From Acidimicrobiia bacterium (GTDB taxonomy: Bacteria; Actinomycetota; Acidimicrobiia; IMCC26256; DASPTH01): a stretch of 35,008 bases of DNA. Below the pieces are notes generated by a model. It was given only the letters and a program-made list of their open reading frames with translations. It did no database searches and was not told where the DNA came from. The DNA lies in the NCBI GenBank assembly GCA_040880805.1, contig JBBDHW010000020.1:1-35008 (forward strand), read 5' to 3'. Position numbers and translations under genes: made by a program. Positions 1 through 8,228 of the stretch are shown piece by piece; the stretch's first letter is position 1, and each line of letters begins with the position of its first letter.

Positions 1-128
1 CCACGTCCGAGCCGTCGTCGACGTCCCCGACGCTGCCCCCCGACACGACCACGACGACCACCACGCTCCCGACCACCACGACCACCACGCTGCCGACCAC
101 CACGAGCACCACGCTCCCGCCCCCCTAA
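1..128 (+). CDS. C-terminal tail of a Thr/Pro-rich protein (5' partial)
   Basis: The frame with codons starting at base 3 is open from the window edge to a TAA at 126-128. It reads as a low-complexity tail of Thr runs broken by Leu-Pro (TTTTTTLP-type units, about three of them) and ends in Pro-Pro-Pro. Such tails are common at the ends, or as linkers, of exported actinobacterial proteins. The catalytic or binding part lies outside the window, so no function is assigned. The ACC/ACG codon repetition also makes this a simple-sequence DNA repeat prone to length change. The next gene starts 6 bases after the stop, so the two may be co-transcribed. Confidence 0.55.
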   Translation, partial: TSEPSSTSPTLPPDTTTTTTTLPTTTTTTLPTTTSTTLPPP

Positions 129-134
129 CGGTCG

Positions 135-2102
135 ATGGACGACTCGTACTTCGCCCGTCCGTTCGTGGAACTCGACGAGTGGCGGGACGAGCCGGTGCGG
201 CACCGGCATGTGCACGGTGGTTTCGAGAACACCGAGACGGAGTTCTCCTTCTCCTTTCCGCCCGCCGAGGAGTACGAGGGCCGCTTCCTGCACCACATCG
301 AGGGCGGCGGCGGCGGAACACCGCGTGCACAACCGGGTGACATCGCGCTCGCGTGCGCGTACGGCGGCTATCTCGTGGTGTCGAACCAGGGCCACATGGG
401 TCCCGACGCGACGCATCTCGACCGCGAGATCCACCACTACGGCGCGAGCGTCGCGAGCGCGCGTCGCGCGCGAACGATCGCGGCGGAGATGTACGGCGAC
501 GAGCCACACCACGGATACATCTGGGGCGGGAGCGGCGGCGCCGGCCGCACGATCGCGATCCTCGAGCACGCGCCCGACCTCTACCAGGGTGCGGTGGTAT
601 ACATCCTCCCGCACGTCGCGCAGCAGGTGCTCTGCGCAGCGGTGGCCAACGCCGCGCGGGTGCTCGGTGACGCGCTCGAGCGCGTGATCGACGCCACCGC
701 GCCCGGCGGGAGCGGCGACCCGTTCGCCGGGCTCACCACCGAGCAACGCGAGGCACTGGGCGCGGTGTACAAGCTCGGATTCCCGCGCGGCGCGGAGGAC
801 CAGATCTACCCGGTGTCGATCGCGCTCAACGGCGTGGTGCCCGGACTCGTCGACTTCGACCCTGCGTACTTCGACGACTTCTGGACCGCGCCGGGCTACG
901 GCGGCACCACGGAGAGCGTGCGGAACGCGCGCATCCAGTCGACACATGCGGTCCGGCGCGTGCTGACCGCGGCCGAGGTCGTCGCGAGCCCAGCCGTCGA
1001 CGCGATGGATCCGTACCAGTACCTCGCGGTCGCAGGCATCGCGCGCATCACACCGGCGATGCCGATCGGCGTGGTCATCGAGGGGTTGCCGGCGCGCGAT
1101 GCGGCGGGCGCGTGGCTCACCGTGCAGAGCGGAGCCGCGAAGGACCGCGAGCTCATCAGCTTGGGTGGCGGCGGGGACGTGATCGTCGCCGCCGGTGGGC
1201 GCCGCAACATGAGCATCGGCTTCGAGGACGTCGCAGCCGGCGACGAGATCGCGTTCGACAACAGCAACTTCCTCGCCTACTCGCACTTCACCCGACACCA
1301 GCACGAGGACTACCCCGAGTTCGCGACGTTCACCGTGGACGGTTCGCCGATCTACCCCCAGCGCGAGAGCGCGACCGGCTCACCCGATCTCTATCTCGTC
1401 GCGCCGTACCACGGCGCGTTCGACGCCAAATGCATCGTGGTGCAGAACCTGCACGACGGTCAGTGCTGGCCGTGCGGCGCGGAGAACCTGCGCCGGCAGC
1501 TGGTCGAACGACGCGGAAGCGAACGCTACGTGCGCGTGTGGTTCACCGAGCACGCCATGCACCTGCCGTCGTCCGCGTTGCGACCCGGGCGCTCGCCCGT
1601 CGCGAGCACGCGCCTCATCGACTACGCAGGCCACGTGCAGCAGGCGATCCGCGACGTGATCGACTGGGTCGAGTTCTCCAAGGTTCCGCCGGCCGACACC
1701 GCGGTCGACCGCAGCGCCGACGGAGCGATCGTGCTGCCCGACGACGCGGCGCAGCGCCAGGGGATCCAGCCCGTCGTGCACGCGACTGCGAACGGTGCGG
1801 CGCGCGCGGACGTGCGCGTCGGCGAGGCCGTTCGGCTCCAAGCCGAGATCGCGTCGCCGCCCGGAGGAGGCCGGATCGTCGCGGTGGAGTGGGACTTCGA
1901 CGGTTCCGGCACATGGCCAGTCGTCGAAGAAGGTATCGACGGTAGTCAGAAGCAGATGGACGTGGACCGCCGCGCGACGTACGACACACCCGGGACCTAC
2001 TTCCCGTGCGTCCGGGTGACCGCGCATCGCGACGGCGACAGCGGCGCGACGCAGCGCCGACTCGTGAACCTCGGCCGCGTCCGGGTGGTAGTGACCGCGT
2101 AG
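135..2102 (+). CDS. Alpha/beta-hydrolase-like protein with C-terminal PKD-type domain
   Basis: This is a 655-residue protein. An alpha/beta-hydrolase arrangement is visible: a nucleophile elbow GGSGGAG with Ser133, a likely acid Asp441 in LHDGQCWP, and a likely base His473 in WFTEHAMH, in the order expected for the fold. The long stretch between elbow and acid suggests a large lid or inserted domain. Residues about 570-655 look like a PKD/Ig-like domain, with WDFDGSG followed by a YDTPGTY-type strand. No signal peptide is obvious at the chosen ATG, although PKD domains are usually extracellular, so an upstream or different start is possible. Tannase/feruloyl-esterase-like proteins are the nearest family I can suggest. 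The substrate is unknown. Confidence 0.75.
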   Translation: MDDSYFARPFVELDEWRDEPVRHRHVHGGFENTETEFSFSFPPAEEYEGRFLHHIEGGGGGTPRAQPGDIALACAYGGYLVVSNQGHMGPDATHLDREIHHYGASVASARRARTIAAEMYGDEPHHGYIWGGSGGAGRTIAILEHAPDLYQGAVVYILPHVAQQVLCAAVANAARVLGDALERVIDATAPGGSGDPFAGLTTEQREALGAVYKLGFPRGAEDQIYPVSIALNGVVPGLVDFDPAYFDDFWTAPGYGGTTESVRNARIQSTHAVRRVLTAAEVVASPAVDAMDPYQYLAVAGIARITPAMPIGVVIEGLPARDAAGAWLTVQSGAAKDRELISLGGGGDVIVAAGGRRNMSIGFEDVAAGDEIAFDNSNFLAYSHFTRHQHEDYPEFATFTVDGSPIYPQRESATGSPDLYLVAPYHGAFDAKCIVVQNLHDGQCWPCGAENLRRQLVERRGSERYVRVWFTEHAMHLPSSALRPGRSPVASTRLIDYAGHVQQAIRDVIDWVEFSKVPPADTAVDRSADGAIVLPDDAAQRQGIQPVVHATANGAARADVRVGEAVRLQAEIASPPGGGRIVAVEWDFDGSGTWPVVEEGIDGSQKQMDVDRRATYDTPGTYFPCVRVTAHRDGDSGATQRRLVNLGRVRVVVTA

Positions 2103-2234
2103 GCCGGTTTCGCGGGCGCGGGTACCGCACCCGCGCGTCGGGCACCTGGATCCGTGAGCCAACTTGTAACGGCTCGGCGATTTGGTAGACGATGACCGGA
2201 GCAACGATCGGACACATCGAGACGGGAGATCCGG

Positions 2235-2594
2235 ATGGCAAAGCTCGAGAAGAAGAGCATCGACTCGCCCGACGAGTCGAGGACCGTCGGCAAGGGCGAG
2301 ATGGCGCTGATCACGGTCGGCGGCGTGACCCTCGGACGCGGCACGTTCGAGCCGGGATGGCGCTGGTCCGAGCACGTGAAGCCGATCGTGGGCGGCGACA
2401 GCTGCCAGGTGCACCACAAGACCTTCGTGCTGTCGGGGCGCATGGGCGTGCGGATGAACGACGGCACCGAGCTCGAGATCGGGCCCGGCGAGCTCGCCGA
2501 GATCCCGCCCGGGCACGACGGCTGGGTGATCGGCAACGAAAACTGTGTCGCGATCGACGTCTCGGGCGATATCGCGCAGTACGCGAAGCCCTGA
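2235..2594 (+). CDS. Small cupin-domain protein
   Basis: This is a 119-residue single-domain cupin. A beta-barrel pattern is visible, with the metal-site-like stretch around HHKTFVLSGRMGV (residues about 60-72) and a second motif PGELAEIPPGHDGW (about 86-99) that supplies the usual PG...IPPGHD turn. Such short cupins bind small molecules or metals, and the ligand cannot be read from sequence. GGGAG lies about 7 bases before the ATG and fixes the start. A weak TTGTAA / TAGACG pair at 2164-2191 could be its promoter. The gene converges on the crotonase gene with only 5 bases between the stops. Confidence 0.85.
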   Translation: MAKLEKKSIDSPDESRTVGKGEMALITVGGVTLGRGTFEPGWRWSEHVKPIVGGDSCQVHHKTFVLSGRMGVRMNDGTELEIGPGELAEIPPGHDGWVIGNENCVAIDVSGDIAQYAKP

Positions 2595-2599
2595 CCCGA

Positions 2600-3409
2600 C
2601 TACGCCCCGCGGAAACGCGGCTCGCGCTTCTCGGCGAACGCGGCCTGCCCTTCGAGGTAGTCGTCGGAGCGGAAACACGCCTCCACCAGTTCGTCGACGA
2701 GCGCGCGGTCGCGTTCCGCGGGCGCGCGCAACGCCTCGCGGATCGCCACCTTGCACGCCCGCACCGTGAGCGGCGCGTTCGACGCGATCGCGTGCGCGAG
2801 GGCGCGTACCTCGGTCTCGAGCTCGTCGGCGGGGACGACGCGGTTCACGAGCCCGATGCGCAGCGCTTCGTGGGCTGAGAGCCGACGCGCCGAGAACAGG
2901 ATCTCGGCGGCCCATGACGGACCGACCAGCGCGACGAGCTCTTCGACGCCGCCGAACGCGTAGCCCAGGCCGAGGCGCGCCGCGGGCACGCCGAATTGGC
3001 TTCCCTCGGCGGCGATCCGGATGTCGGTGCGCAGCGCGGCGAGCAACCCGCCGCCGATGCAATAGCCGCGGATCATGGCGAGCGCGGGCTTGTCGAGCTC
3101 ACGCCACCCGCGCCACGCGTCGGCCATCGCGGTGTCGTACTCGGCGCGCGCGTCGACTGACGTGCGGCGCTCGCCGAACTCCGAGATATCGGCGCCCGAC
3201 ACGAACGCGCGGTCACCCGCGCCGGTGACGACGACGACACGGGCCTCCGGATCGTCGCGGAACGCGGCGAGGATACGCGGGACCGCGACCTGCATCTCGA
3301 TCGACATCGCGTTGTGGCGCTCGGGGTTGTTGTAGGTCATCCAGCCGATGCCGTCCTCGACCCGGGCGAGCATCTTCGGGGTTCCGGTGTCGATCTCGGT
3401 CACGCTCAC
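2600..3409 (-). CDS. Enoyl-CoA hydratase/isomerase (crotonase) family protein
   Basis: This is a 269-residue crotonase-fold protein. Both oxyanion-hole segments are present: DRAFVSGADISEF (about 66-78) and IRGYCIGGGLLAAL (about 113-126). By alignment to rat mitochondrial enoyl-CoA hydratase, the second catalytic Glu is kept (Glu169 in WAAEIL). The first is replaced by Ala143 in VPAARLG, where hydratases have QPE. It may therefore be an isomerase, thioesterase-like or decarboxylase-type crotonase rather than a true hydratase. The GTG start overlaps the CoA-transferase stop in a GTGA; an internal ATG at 3373 is an alternative. Cotranscription with the CoA-transferase implies action on an acyl-CoA made by that enzyme. 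Confidence 0.9.
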   Translation of the reverse strand: MSVTEIDTGTPKMLARVEDGIGWMTYNNPERHNAMSIEMQVAVPRILAAFRDDPEARVVVVTGAGDRAFVSGADISEFGERRTSVDARAEYDTAMADAWRGWRELDKPALAMIRGYCIGGGLLAALRTDIRIAAEGSQFGVPAARLGLGYAFGGVEELVALVGPSWAAEILFSARRLSAHEALRIGLVNRVVPADELETEVRALAHAIASNAPLTVRACKVAIREALRAPAERDRALVDELVEACFRSDDYLEGQAAFAEKREPRFRGA

Positions 3410-4584
3410 CTGCGTCGCGCCTCCGTGGCCACCGCGCCCGCCGTGAGCAGCGCGTCGATCTCGTCGGCGCCGTATCCGATCTCCTCGAGTACCTCCCGCG
3501 TGTGGGCACCCGCCAACGACGGGCCGCGCCGGATCGTCGCCGGCGTCTCGGAGAAGGTGAGCGGCGGCCGCAACACCTCGATCTCCTCGCCCGACAGGTT
3601 CACGACCGTGCGCGTCATCCCGAGGTGGTGTACCTGGGGATCGCGGAACACCTCGTCGATGCGCAGCACCGGGCCGCACGGCACTACCTCGGCGAGCAGT
3701 TCGACCCACTCGGCGGTCGGGCGCGCGCGGAAGGCCTCGCCGATCGCCGCTTCGAGCGCGTCGCGGTGCTCGAGGCGTGACGAGCCGTCGGCGAAGCGCG
3801 GGTCGTCGGCGATCTCGGGCGCGCCGATGAGCGAGCAGAACCCCGGGAAGTCGCCCATGGCGGACACGTTGACGTAGCCGTCGGCGGTGGGAAACGTACC
3901 CATCGGCACGACCGTCGGATGCTGGTTGCCGACCTGGCCGGGCACTTCGTGGTCGATGAGCCAGCGCGCGGCCTGGAAGTCCATGAAGCTGATCATCGAC
4001 TCGAGCAGCGAAGTGTGCACCCATTGACCACGACCGGTGCGTTCGCGCGCGATCAGTGCGGCCAGCACGCCTTGAGTGAGGATCGTGCCGGCTGCGGTGT
4101 CGGAGATCGCGATGCCGACGCGCGAGGGACCCGTGCCCGGCGGCCCGGTGACGCTCATCAGCCCGCCGAGGCCCTGCGCGATCTGGTCGACGCCCGGACG
4201 GTCGGCATACGGCCCGTCCTGACCGAACCCGGAGATGCTCGCGTAGACGAGCCGCGGGTTCACCACCCAGAGCGTGTCGGGATCGACGCGCAGCCGGTGC
4301 TTCACCGCGGGACGGAAGTTCTCGACGAGCACGTCGGCGTGCTCGACGAGGCGCAGCAGCACGGCATGGCCCTGCTCGGTGGCGAGATCGATGATCACCG
4401 AGCGCTTGTTGCGGTGGAGGTTCGCGCCGTCGGAACCGCCGGACGCGAACGACACCGTGCCGCTGGGGGGCTGTACCTGGACGACGTCGGCGCCGAAGTC
4501 GGCGAGCTGGCGCACGCACGTGGGTCCGGCCCGCGCCACCGCCAGGTCGACCACGCGGAGGCCGGTGAGCGGCCCGTCGTCCAC
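3406..4584 (-). CDS. CaiB/BaiF family (class III) CoA-transferase
   Basis: This 392-residue protein has the normal length for class III CoA-transferases, which move CoA between carboxylic acids through an aspartyl-CoA intermediate. The N-terminal LTGLRVVDL and ADFGADVVQVQPP segments, and YASISGFGQDGPYADRPGVD, are family signatures. The catalytic Asp is probably Asp162 in GIAISDTAAG. It starts at GTG, 4 bases after the stop of the small membrane protein gene, and its stop overlaps the crotonase start. The pair therefore looks like a two-enzyme acyl-CoA catabolic unit. The acid substrate is not predictable from sequence. Confidence 0.93.
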   Translation of the reverse strand: MDDGPLTGLRVVDLAVARAGPTCVRQLADFGADVVQVQPPSGTVSFASGGSDGANLHRNKRSVIIDLATEQGHAVLLRLVEHADVLVENFRPAVKHRLRVDPDTLWVVNPRLVYASISGFGQDGPYADRPGVDQIAQGLGGLMSVTGPPGTGPSRVGIAISDTAAGTILTQGVLAALIARERTGRGQWVHTSLLESMISFMDFQAARWLIDHEVPGQVGNQHPTVVPMGTFPTADGYVNVSAMGDFPGFCSLIGAPEIADDPRFADGSSRLEHRDALEAAIGEAFRARPTAEWVELLAEVVPCGPVLRIDEVFRDPQVHHLGMTRTVVNLSGEEIEVLRPPLTFSETPATIRRGPSLAGAHTREVLEEIGYGADEIDALLTAGAVATEARRR

Positions 4585-4588
4585 GCGG

Positions 4589-4861
4589 CTACGCGGTGAG
4601 CGAGGCGAGCCCCGCGACCATCACGAGAAAGCCGAGCACCATGTAGGTGACGGTGCGCGCGACCGGAGCTTGCGCGAGCTCGCGCTTCTGCGCCGGATTG
4701 GCCTGGCCGCGGACGGGACTACCGGGGCGGGCGCGGGCGACGGTGGTCGCGCTCACGCGGTCGGCGTCGTGGGGTCGGCGGACCAGGGCCCAGAGGTTGG
4801 CGATGAACAGCGCGGCGCCGACTGCGGTGATCAGCTCCCGAAGGATCTCGTCGTAGTCCAC
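4589..4861 (-). CDS. Small two-helix membrane protein
   Basis: This is a 90-residue protein starting at GTG 4861. Residues about 9-27 (ITAVGAALFIANLWALV) and about 70-88 (TVTYMVLGFLVMVAGLASL) are hydrophobic helices joined by a basic hydrophilic loop with Arg/Pro-rich sequence. I do not recognise the family. It lies 4 bases upstream of the CoA-transferase gene on the same strand and 76 bases from the divergent nucS gene. A longer frame continues upstream of the GTG, but it would run into the nucS promoter and looks non-coding there. Confidence 0.6.
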   Translation of the reverse strand: MDYDEILRELITAVGAALFIANLWALVRRPHDADRVSATTVARARPGSPVRGQANPAQKRELAQAPVARTVTYMVLGFLVMVAGLASLTA

Positions 4862-4923
4862 GCCAGCATCGTACGGCGCGCCGCGCGTGCGTCGCTCGTC
4901 GGGCTCGCAGCGAAGCGGCCCGG

Positions 4924-4929
4924 TAGCGT
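4924..4929 (+). promoter_or_regulatory. Candidate -10 element (TAGCGT) giving a leaderless nucS mRNA
   Basis: TAGCGT fits the actinobacterial TAnnnT -10 pattern and ends 8 bases before the nucS ATG. There is no Shine-Dalgarno sequence between them. Transcription starting 6-8 bases downstream would begin at or next to the ATG. No convincing -35 is visible. Confidence 0.4.
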
Positions 4930-4937
4930 GCGCCCGG

Positions 4938-5597
4938 ATGCGGGTGCTGGTCGCGGACTGCTCGGTGGAGTACGAAGGCCGCCTGGGTGCGCGTCTCCCG
5001 CGCGCGCTGCGCCTCATCCTGCTGAAGGCCGACGGTTCGATCGCGGTGCACGCCGACACGAAGGCCTACAAGCCGCTGAACTGGATGAGCCCGCCGTGCA
5101 CGATCCGCGAAGGTGACGGCACGATCGTCGCGGTCAACCCCGGTGGCGAACGGCTCACGATCGAGCTCCACGAGGTCGTACACGACTACGCCGTCGAGCT
5201 CGGCGACGACCCCGGTCTGGCGAAAGACGGCGTGGAGGCCGAGCTCCAGGAGCTCATCGCGCGACGCGTGGCCGCATTGCGCGACGGGTTGCGCCTCGTG
5301 CGTCGCGAGTACCCCACCGACATCGGCCCCGTCGACCTGTTGTGCCGCGACGACGACGGCTCGGCAATTGTGATCGAGGTGAAGCGCATCGGCGAGATCG
5401 CGGGTGTGGAACAGCTCCTGCGCTACCAGGAACGCCTCGACCTCGACCCGAGCCTCGCCCCCACGAAGGGGCTCTTCGTCGCCACGCGCATCAAGCCGCA
5501 GGCGCGCGTGTTCGCGCAAAGCCGCGGCGTCGAGTGCGTGGAGATCGACCTCGACGAGCTGCGCGCGGGCGCGCCGCTCGACCTGCGCCTGTTCTGA
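4938..5597 (+). CDS. nucS: Mismatch-specific endonuclease NucS/EndoMS
   Basis: This 219-residue protein cuts both strands at mismatches and performs mismatch repair in Actinobacteria that lack MutS/MutL. The N-terminal domain carries the family stretch KPLNWMSPP (about 45-53). The C-terminal nuclease domain has the Asp...Glu-x-Lys set Asp133, Glu147 and Lys149, in GPVDLLCRD and AIVIEVKR, with the same 14-residue spacing known from archaeal NucS. The last residues (LRLF) resemble the C-terminal clamp-binding tail described for actinobacterial NucS. The ATG at 4938 gives the canonical N-terminus. The gene converges on dnaB with 29 bases between the stops. Confidence 0.96.
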   Translation: MRVLVADCSVEYEGRLGARLPRALRLILLKADGSIAVHADTKAYKPLNWMSPPCTIREGDGTIVAVNPGGERLTIELHEVVHDYAVELGDDPGLAKDGVEAELQELIARRVAALRDGLRLVRREYPTDIGPVDLLCRDDDGSAIVIEVKRIGEIAGVEQLLRYQERLDLDPSLAPTKGLFVATRIKPQARVFAQSRGVECVEIDLDELRAGAPLDLRLF

Positions 5598-5626
5598 GCC
5601 GTGCGGGCGATGGGTCGCTCGCTCAG

Positions 5627-7018
5627 TTAGTCGCGGGCCATGTCTTCGAAGGCCGTGCGGTGCGGCAGGAAGGCGAGCTCGACCTTGCCGGTGCGCCCGT
5701 TCCGGTGCTTGGCCACGATGATCTCGGCCTTGCCGCGGTCCTCGGAGTCTTGGTTGTAGACCTCGTCGCGGTAGATGAAGGCCACGACGTCGGCGTCTTG
5801 TTCGAGCCCGCCCGACTCGCGGAGGTCGGCGAGCATCGGGCGCTTGTCTTGGCGGTACTCGACCTGCCGGTTGAGCTGTGAGAGCGCGACCACCGGGCAG
5901 TCGAGCTCGCGGGCAAGGATCTTGAGGCCGCGGGAGATCTCGGACACCTCCACCTGGCGGTTCTCCGCGCGGCGGGTGGAGCTCGGCGTCATGAGCTGCA
6001 CGTAGTCGACGACGACGAGCGCGAGATCGCCGTGGCGCGCATGCATACGCCGTGCCTTGGCGCGCATCTCCATGACCGTGCAGTGCGGGTTGTCGTCGAT
6101 GAAGAGCTTCGCTTCCGCGAGCCGGCCGACGGCGTGGCCGAGACGCGACCAATCGCCGTCGTCGAGGCGCGCGGTCCAGAGGCGGGACGTGTCGACGCGC
6201 GCTTCGGTAGCGAGCAGGCGCTTCGTGAGCTCGATGGTGCCCATCTCCATGGAGAAGAACATGACGGGCCGGCCCGTCACGGTGGCGACGTTACGGGCCA
6301 TGCCGAGTGCGAGGCTGGTCTTGCCCATGCCGGGCCGCGCCGCGACGATGATGAGGTTCGATTTCTGCAAGCCGAGGGTGATGGCGTCGAGGTCGCTGAA
6401 GCCGGTGGGCACGCCGACCAGCTCCGAGCTGTCGCCGTAGCGGCGCTCGAGGTCGTCGAGTGTTTCCTGGAGCGCGTCCTGGATGCCGATCATGGTCTCG
6501 GCGACGCGACGTTCGGCGACCTCGAACACGAGGGACTCGGCGCGGTCGAGTGTTTCGGTGACGTCGTCGGGCGAGTCGTAGCCCATCTCCGAGATGTCGC
6601 CGGCGACCGCGATGAGACGCCGCAGCAGCGCGAGCTCGTTGACGATGCGCGCGTAGTGGCCGGCGTTGGCGGACGCGGGCGTGGACGCCTGGATCTGCAG
6701 CAGCGCGGCGCGTCCACCGACGAACTCGAGCAGATCGGCGCGGCGCAACTCCTCGGCGACGGTGACCGGGTCGGCGGGTTCACCCTGCCCGTAGAGCGAC
6801 TGGACGGCGTCGTAGATGTGGCCGTGGGCCGGTTTGTAGAAGTCGGGGCCGTCGACGCGCGCCTCGACCGCGGCAGTGATCGCGTCGCGCGAGAGGAGCA
6901 TGGCCCCGAGGAGCGACTCCTCGGCCTCGAGGTTGTGCGGCGGCACTCGGCCGGTCTGCGGGCGCCGAACGGCGTCAATCGTCTGGACCACTGCCGACCC
7001 GGCCTCCCCCCCGCTCAT
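5627..7018 (-). CDS. dnaB: Replicative DNA helicase DnaB
   Basis: This is a 463-residue hexameric helicase that unwinds DNA at the replication fork. The N-terminal DnaB domain starts at VPPHNLEAEESLLGAML (about 25-41). The RecA-like ATPase has Walker A ARPGMGKTS (227-235), SMEM with the catalytic Glu at 258, Walker B VVVDYVQL (335-342) and the ALSQLNR sensor (about 378-384). There is no intein, although DnaB inteins are frequent in Actinobacteria. The ATG at 7018 is chosen because residues upstream of it do not look like DnaB. It is the last gene of the rpsF-ssb-rpsR-rplI-dnaB block and is separated from rplI by 203 bases containing two palindromes. Confidence 0.97.
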   Translation of the reverse strand: MSGGEAGSAVVQTIDAVRRPQTGRVPPHNLEAEESLLGAMLLSRDAITAAVEARVDGPDFYKPAHGHIYDAVQSLYGQGEPADPVTVAEELRRADLLEFVGGRAALLQIQASTPASANAGHYARIVNELALLRRLIAVAGDISEMGYDSPDDVTETLDRAESLVFEVAERRVAETMIGIQDALQETLDDLERRYGDSSELVGVPTGFSDLDAITLGLQKSNLIIVAARPGMGKTSLALGMARNVATVTGRPVMFFSMEMGTIELTKRLLATEARVDTSRLWTARLDDGDWSRLGHAVGRLAEAKLFIDDNPHCTVMEMRAKARRMHARHGDLALVVVDYVQLMTPSSTRRAENRQVEVSEISRGLKILARELDCPVVALSQLNRQVEYRQDKRPMLADLRESGGLEQDADVVAFIYRDEVYNQDSEDRGKAEIIVAKHRNGRTGKVELAFLPHRTAFEDMARD

Positions 7019-7070
7019 TGCGCGTGAGCCTCGGAGTGTGCGGCACTGCGCTTGTGGATCGCTAGCCCCA

Positions 7071-7123
7071 AAACCCGGGTTTCTCTTGGGGATCTTGGGC
7101 CTGGTTGTCCCCAGGCCTGGGGA
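7071..7123. promoter_or_regulatory. Two perfect palindromes between rplI and dnaB
   Basis: AAACCCGGGTTT (7071-7082) and TCCCCAGGCCTGGGGA (7108-7123) are perfect 12- and 16-base palindromes in the spacer between the rplI stop and the dnaB start. CCCCAA just before the first can also pair with TTGGGG at 7087-7092. They could form RNA hairpins that attenuate read-through from the ribosomal genes into dnaB, or they could be protein-binding sites. No U-tract typical of an intrinsic terminator follows. Confidence 0.4.
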
Positions 7124-7221
7124 GGACGGATCGGATGCACAGTCCCATCCGAGCACGGGGGTACGACATCTAACCCCCTGATCAGGGTCGATCCACCGAC
7201 TTGACGGCTCTCCCTCGCGCG

Positions 7222-7668
7222 CTACTGCGCGACGACGGCGACCACGAGCGGCACCACGACCTCGGGATGCAGGCGCACCGGCACCTCGACCTCGCCGAGC
7301 TCGCGGATCGGGTCGTCGAGCATCACGCTGCGCCGGTCGACCTCGATGCCCGTGCGGTCGAGCAGCGCGGCCACGATGTCGGCCGCGGTGACCGACCCGA
7401 AGAGCTTGCCGCCCTCACCCGCGCGCGCTTCGACGGTGAGCGGCCCGGTGTTGAGCCGCTCCGCCAGTTCCTCCGCCGCAGTGCGGTCGCGCACTTCGCG
7501 TGCCTCCCGGTTGCGCCGCATCGCCTCGGACTGGGCGACCGCGCCCTTCGTGGCCTTGATCGCGAGGCCACGTGGAACGAGGTAGTTGCGGCCGTAGCCG
7601 TCGGCGACATCGAGCAGGTCCCCTTTCCGGCCGAGGGTCTCGACGTCTTCGCGCAGCACGATCTTCAT
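7222..7668 (-). CDS. rplI: 50S ribosomal protein bL9
   Basis: This 148-residue protein has the normal bL9 length. The N-terminal RNA-binding domain is canonical ([17 protein letters not shown] followed by [13 protein letters not shown], residues 1-36). A charged connecting helix follows, and then the C-terminal domain with [11 protein letters not shown] and [15 protein letters not shown]. The ATG overlaps the rpsR stop in an ATGA, so translation is probably coupled to rpsR. Confidence 0.98.
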   Translation of the reverse strand: MKIVLREDVETLGRKGDLLDVADGYGRNYLVPRGLAIKATKGAVAQSEAMRRNREAREVRDRTAAEELAERLNTGPLTVEARAGEGGKLFGSVTAADIVAALLDRTGIEVDRRSVMLDDPIRELGEVEVPVRLHPEVVVPLVVAVVAQ

Positions 7669-8228
7669 TCGTCATCCTCGGCGTCGGGCTCGACGTCGAC
7701 GTCGTCCTCGGCGTCGACCTCGGCGTCGATGACCTCGATGACCTCGGCATCACCGAAATCACGGGCTTGCCGTTCTGGTTCGTAGCCGGTGTCCGGACCG
7801 ATCGTGGCCAGCACCTCGGCCGTCGCGGGATCGGCTTCTTCGACCGCGAACGCGTCGGCATCGGCGTCGGGGGGCGGCACGAGGGACGTCATGTCTTCCC
7901 GCAACTCGCCGCGACCCTCACGGTCGCCGCGATCGCGACGGCCGCCCTTACGCTGAGTGGTGACTTGCCGCACGCTGTACGGCAGCAACGCCATCTCGCG
8001 TGCCACGCGGATCGCGCGCGCGACCGCTCGTTGCTGTTGCGCCGAGTTGCCGGTGACGCGGCGAGCGCGGATCTTGGCCCGCTCCGACATGAATCGCCGG
8101 AGCAGGTTGACGTCCTTGTAATCGATCCAACCGACACTCTCGGTGTTGAGGATCGAGATCTTCTTCTTCTGGGGCCGCCGTCGGTCGGCGGCCCCAGACT
8201 TGCCATTGGTGCGTCGGTCTCGTGCCAT
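7665..8228 (-). CDS. rpsR: 30S ribosomal protein bS18 with long acidic C-terminal extension
   Basis: This is a 187-residue protein; bS18 is usually about 75-90 residues. The core spans about 20-95, with [49 protein letters not shown] and a basic stretch. The CxxC zinc-site residues seen before IDYKD in some bS18 proteins are absent, so this is the cysteine-free form. After residue about 97 comes a roughly 90-residue tail very rich in Asp and Glu, ending [16 protein letters not shown]. The frame is continuous into the rplI overlap, so this is not a simple stop-codon artefact. The ATG overlaps the ssb stop by one base (TGATG). Confidence 0.95.
   Translation of the reverse strand: MARDRRTNGKSGAADRRRPQKKKISILNTESVGWIDYKDVNLLRRFMSERAKIRARRVTGNSAQQQRAVARAIRVAREMALLPYSVRQVTTQRKGGRRDRGDREGRGELREDMTSLVPPPDADADAFAVEEADPATAEVLATIGPDTGYEPERQARDFGDAEVIEVIDAEVDAEDDVDVEPDAEDDE

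Noticed and set aside
1380-3062. Long open frame on the minus strand opposite the hydrolase-like and cupin genes
   Set aside because: Arg-rich shadow with no recognisable motif. The plus-strand genes and the crotonase explain the region.
5594-5626. CTGAGC...GCTCAG stem between the convergent nucS and dnaB stops as a terminator
   Set aside because: Only 6 base pairs with a 21-base loop and no U-tract, so not convincing.
5627-7018. Intein in DnaB
   Set aside because: The protein is 463 residues with continuous helicase motifs. No insertion is present.
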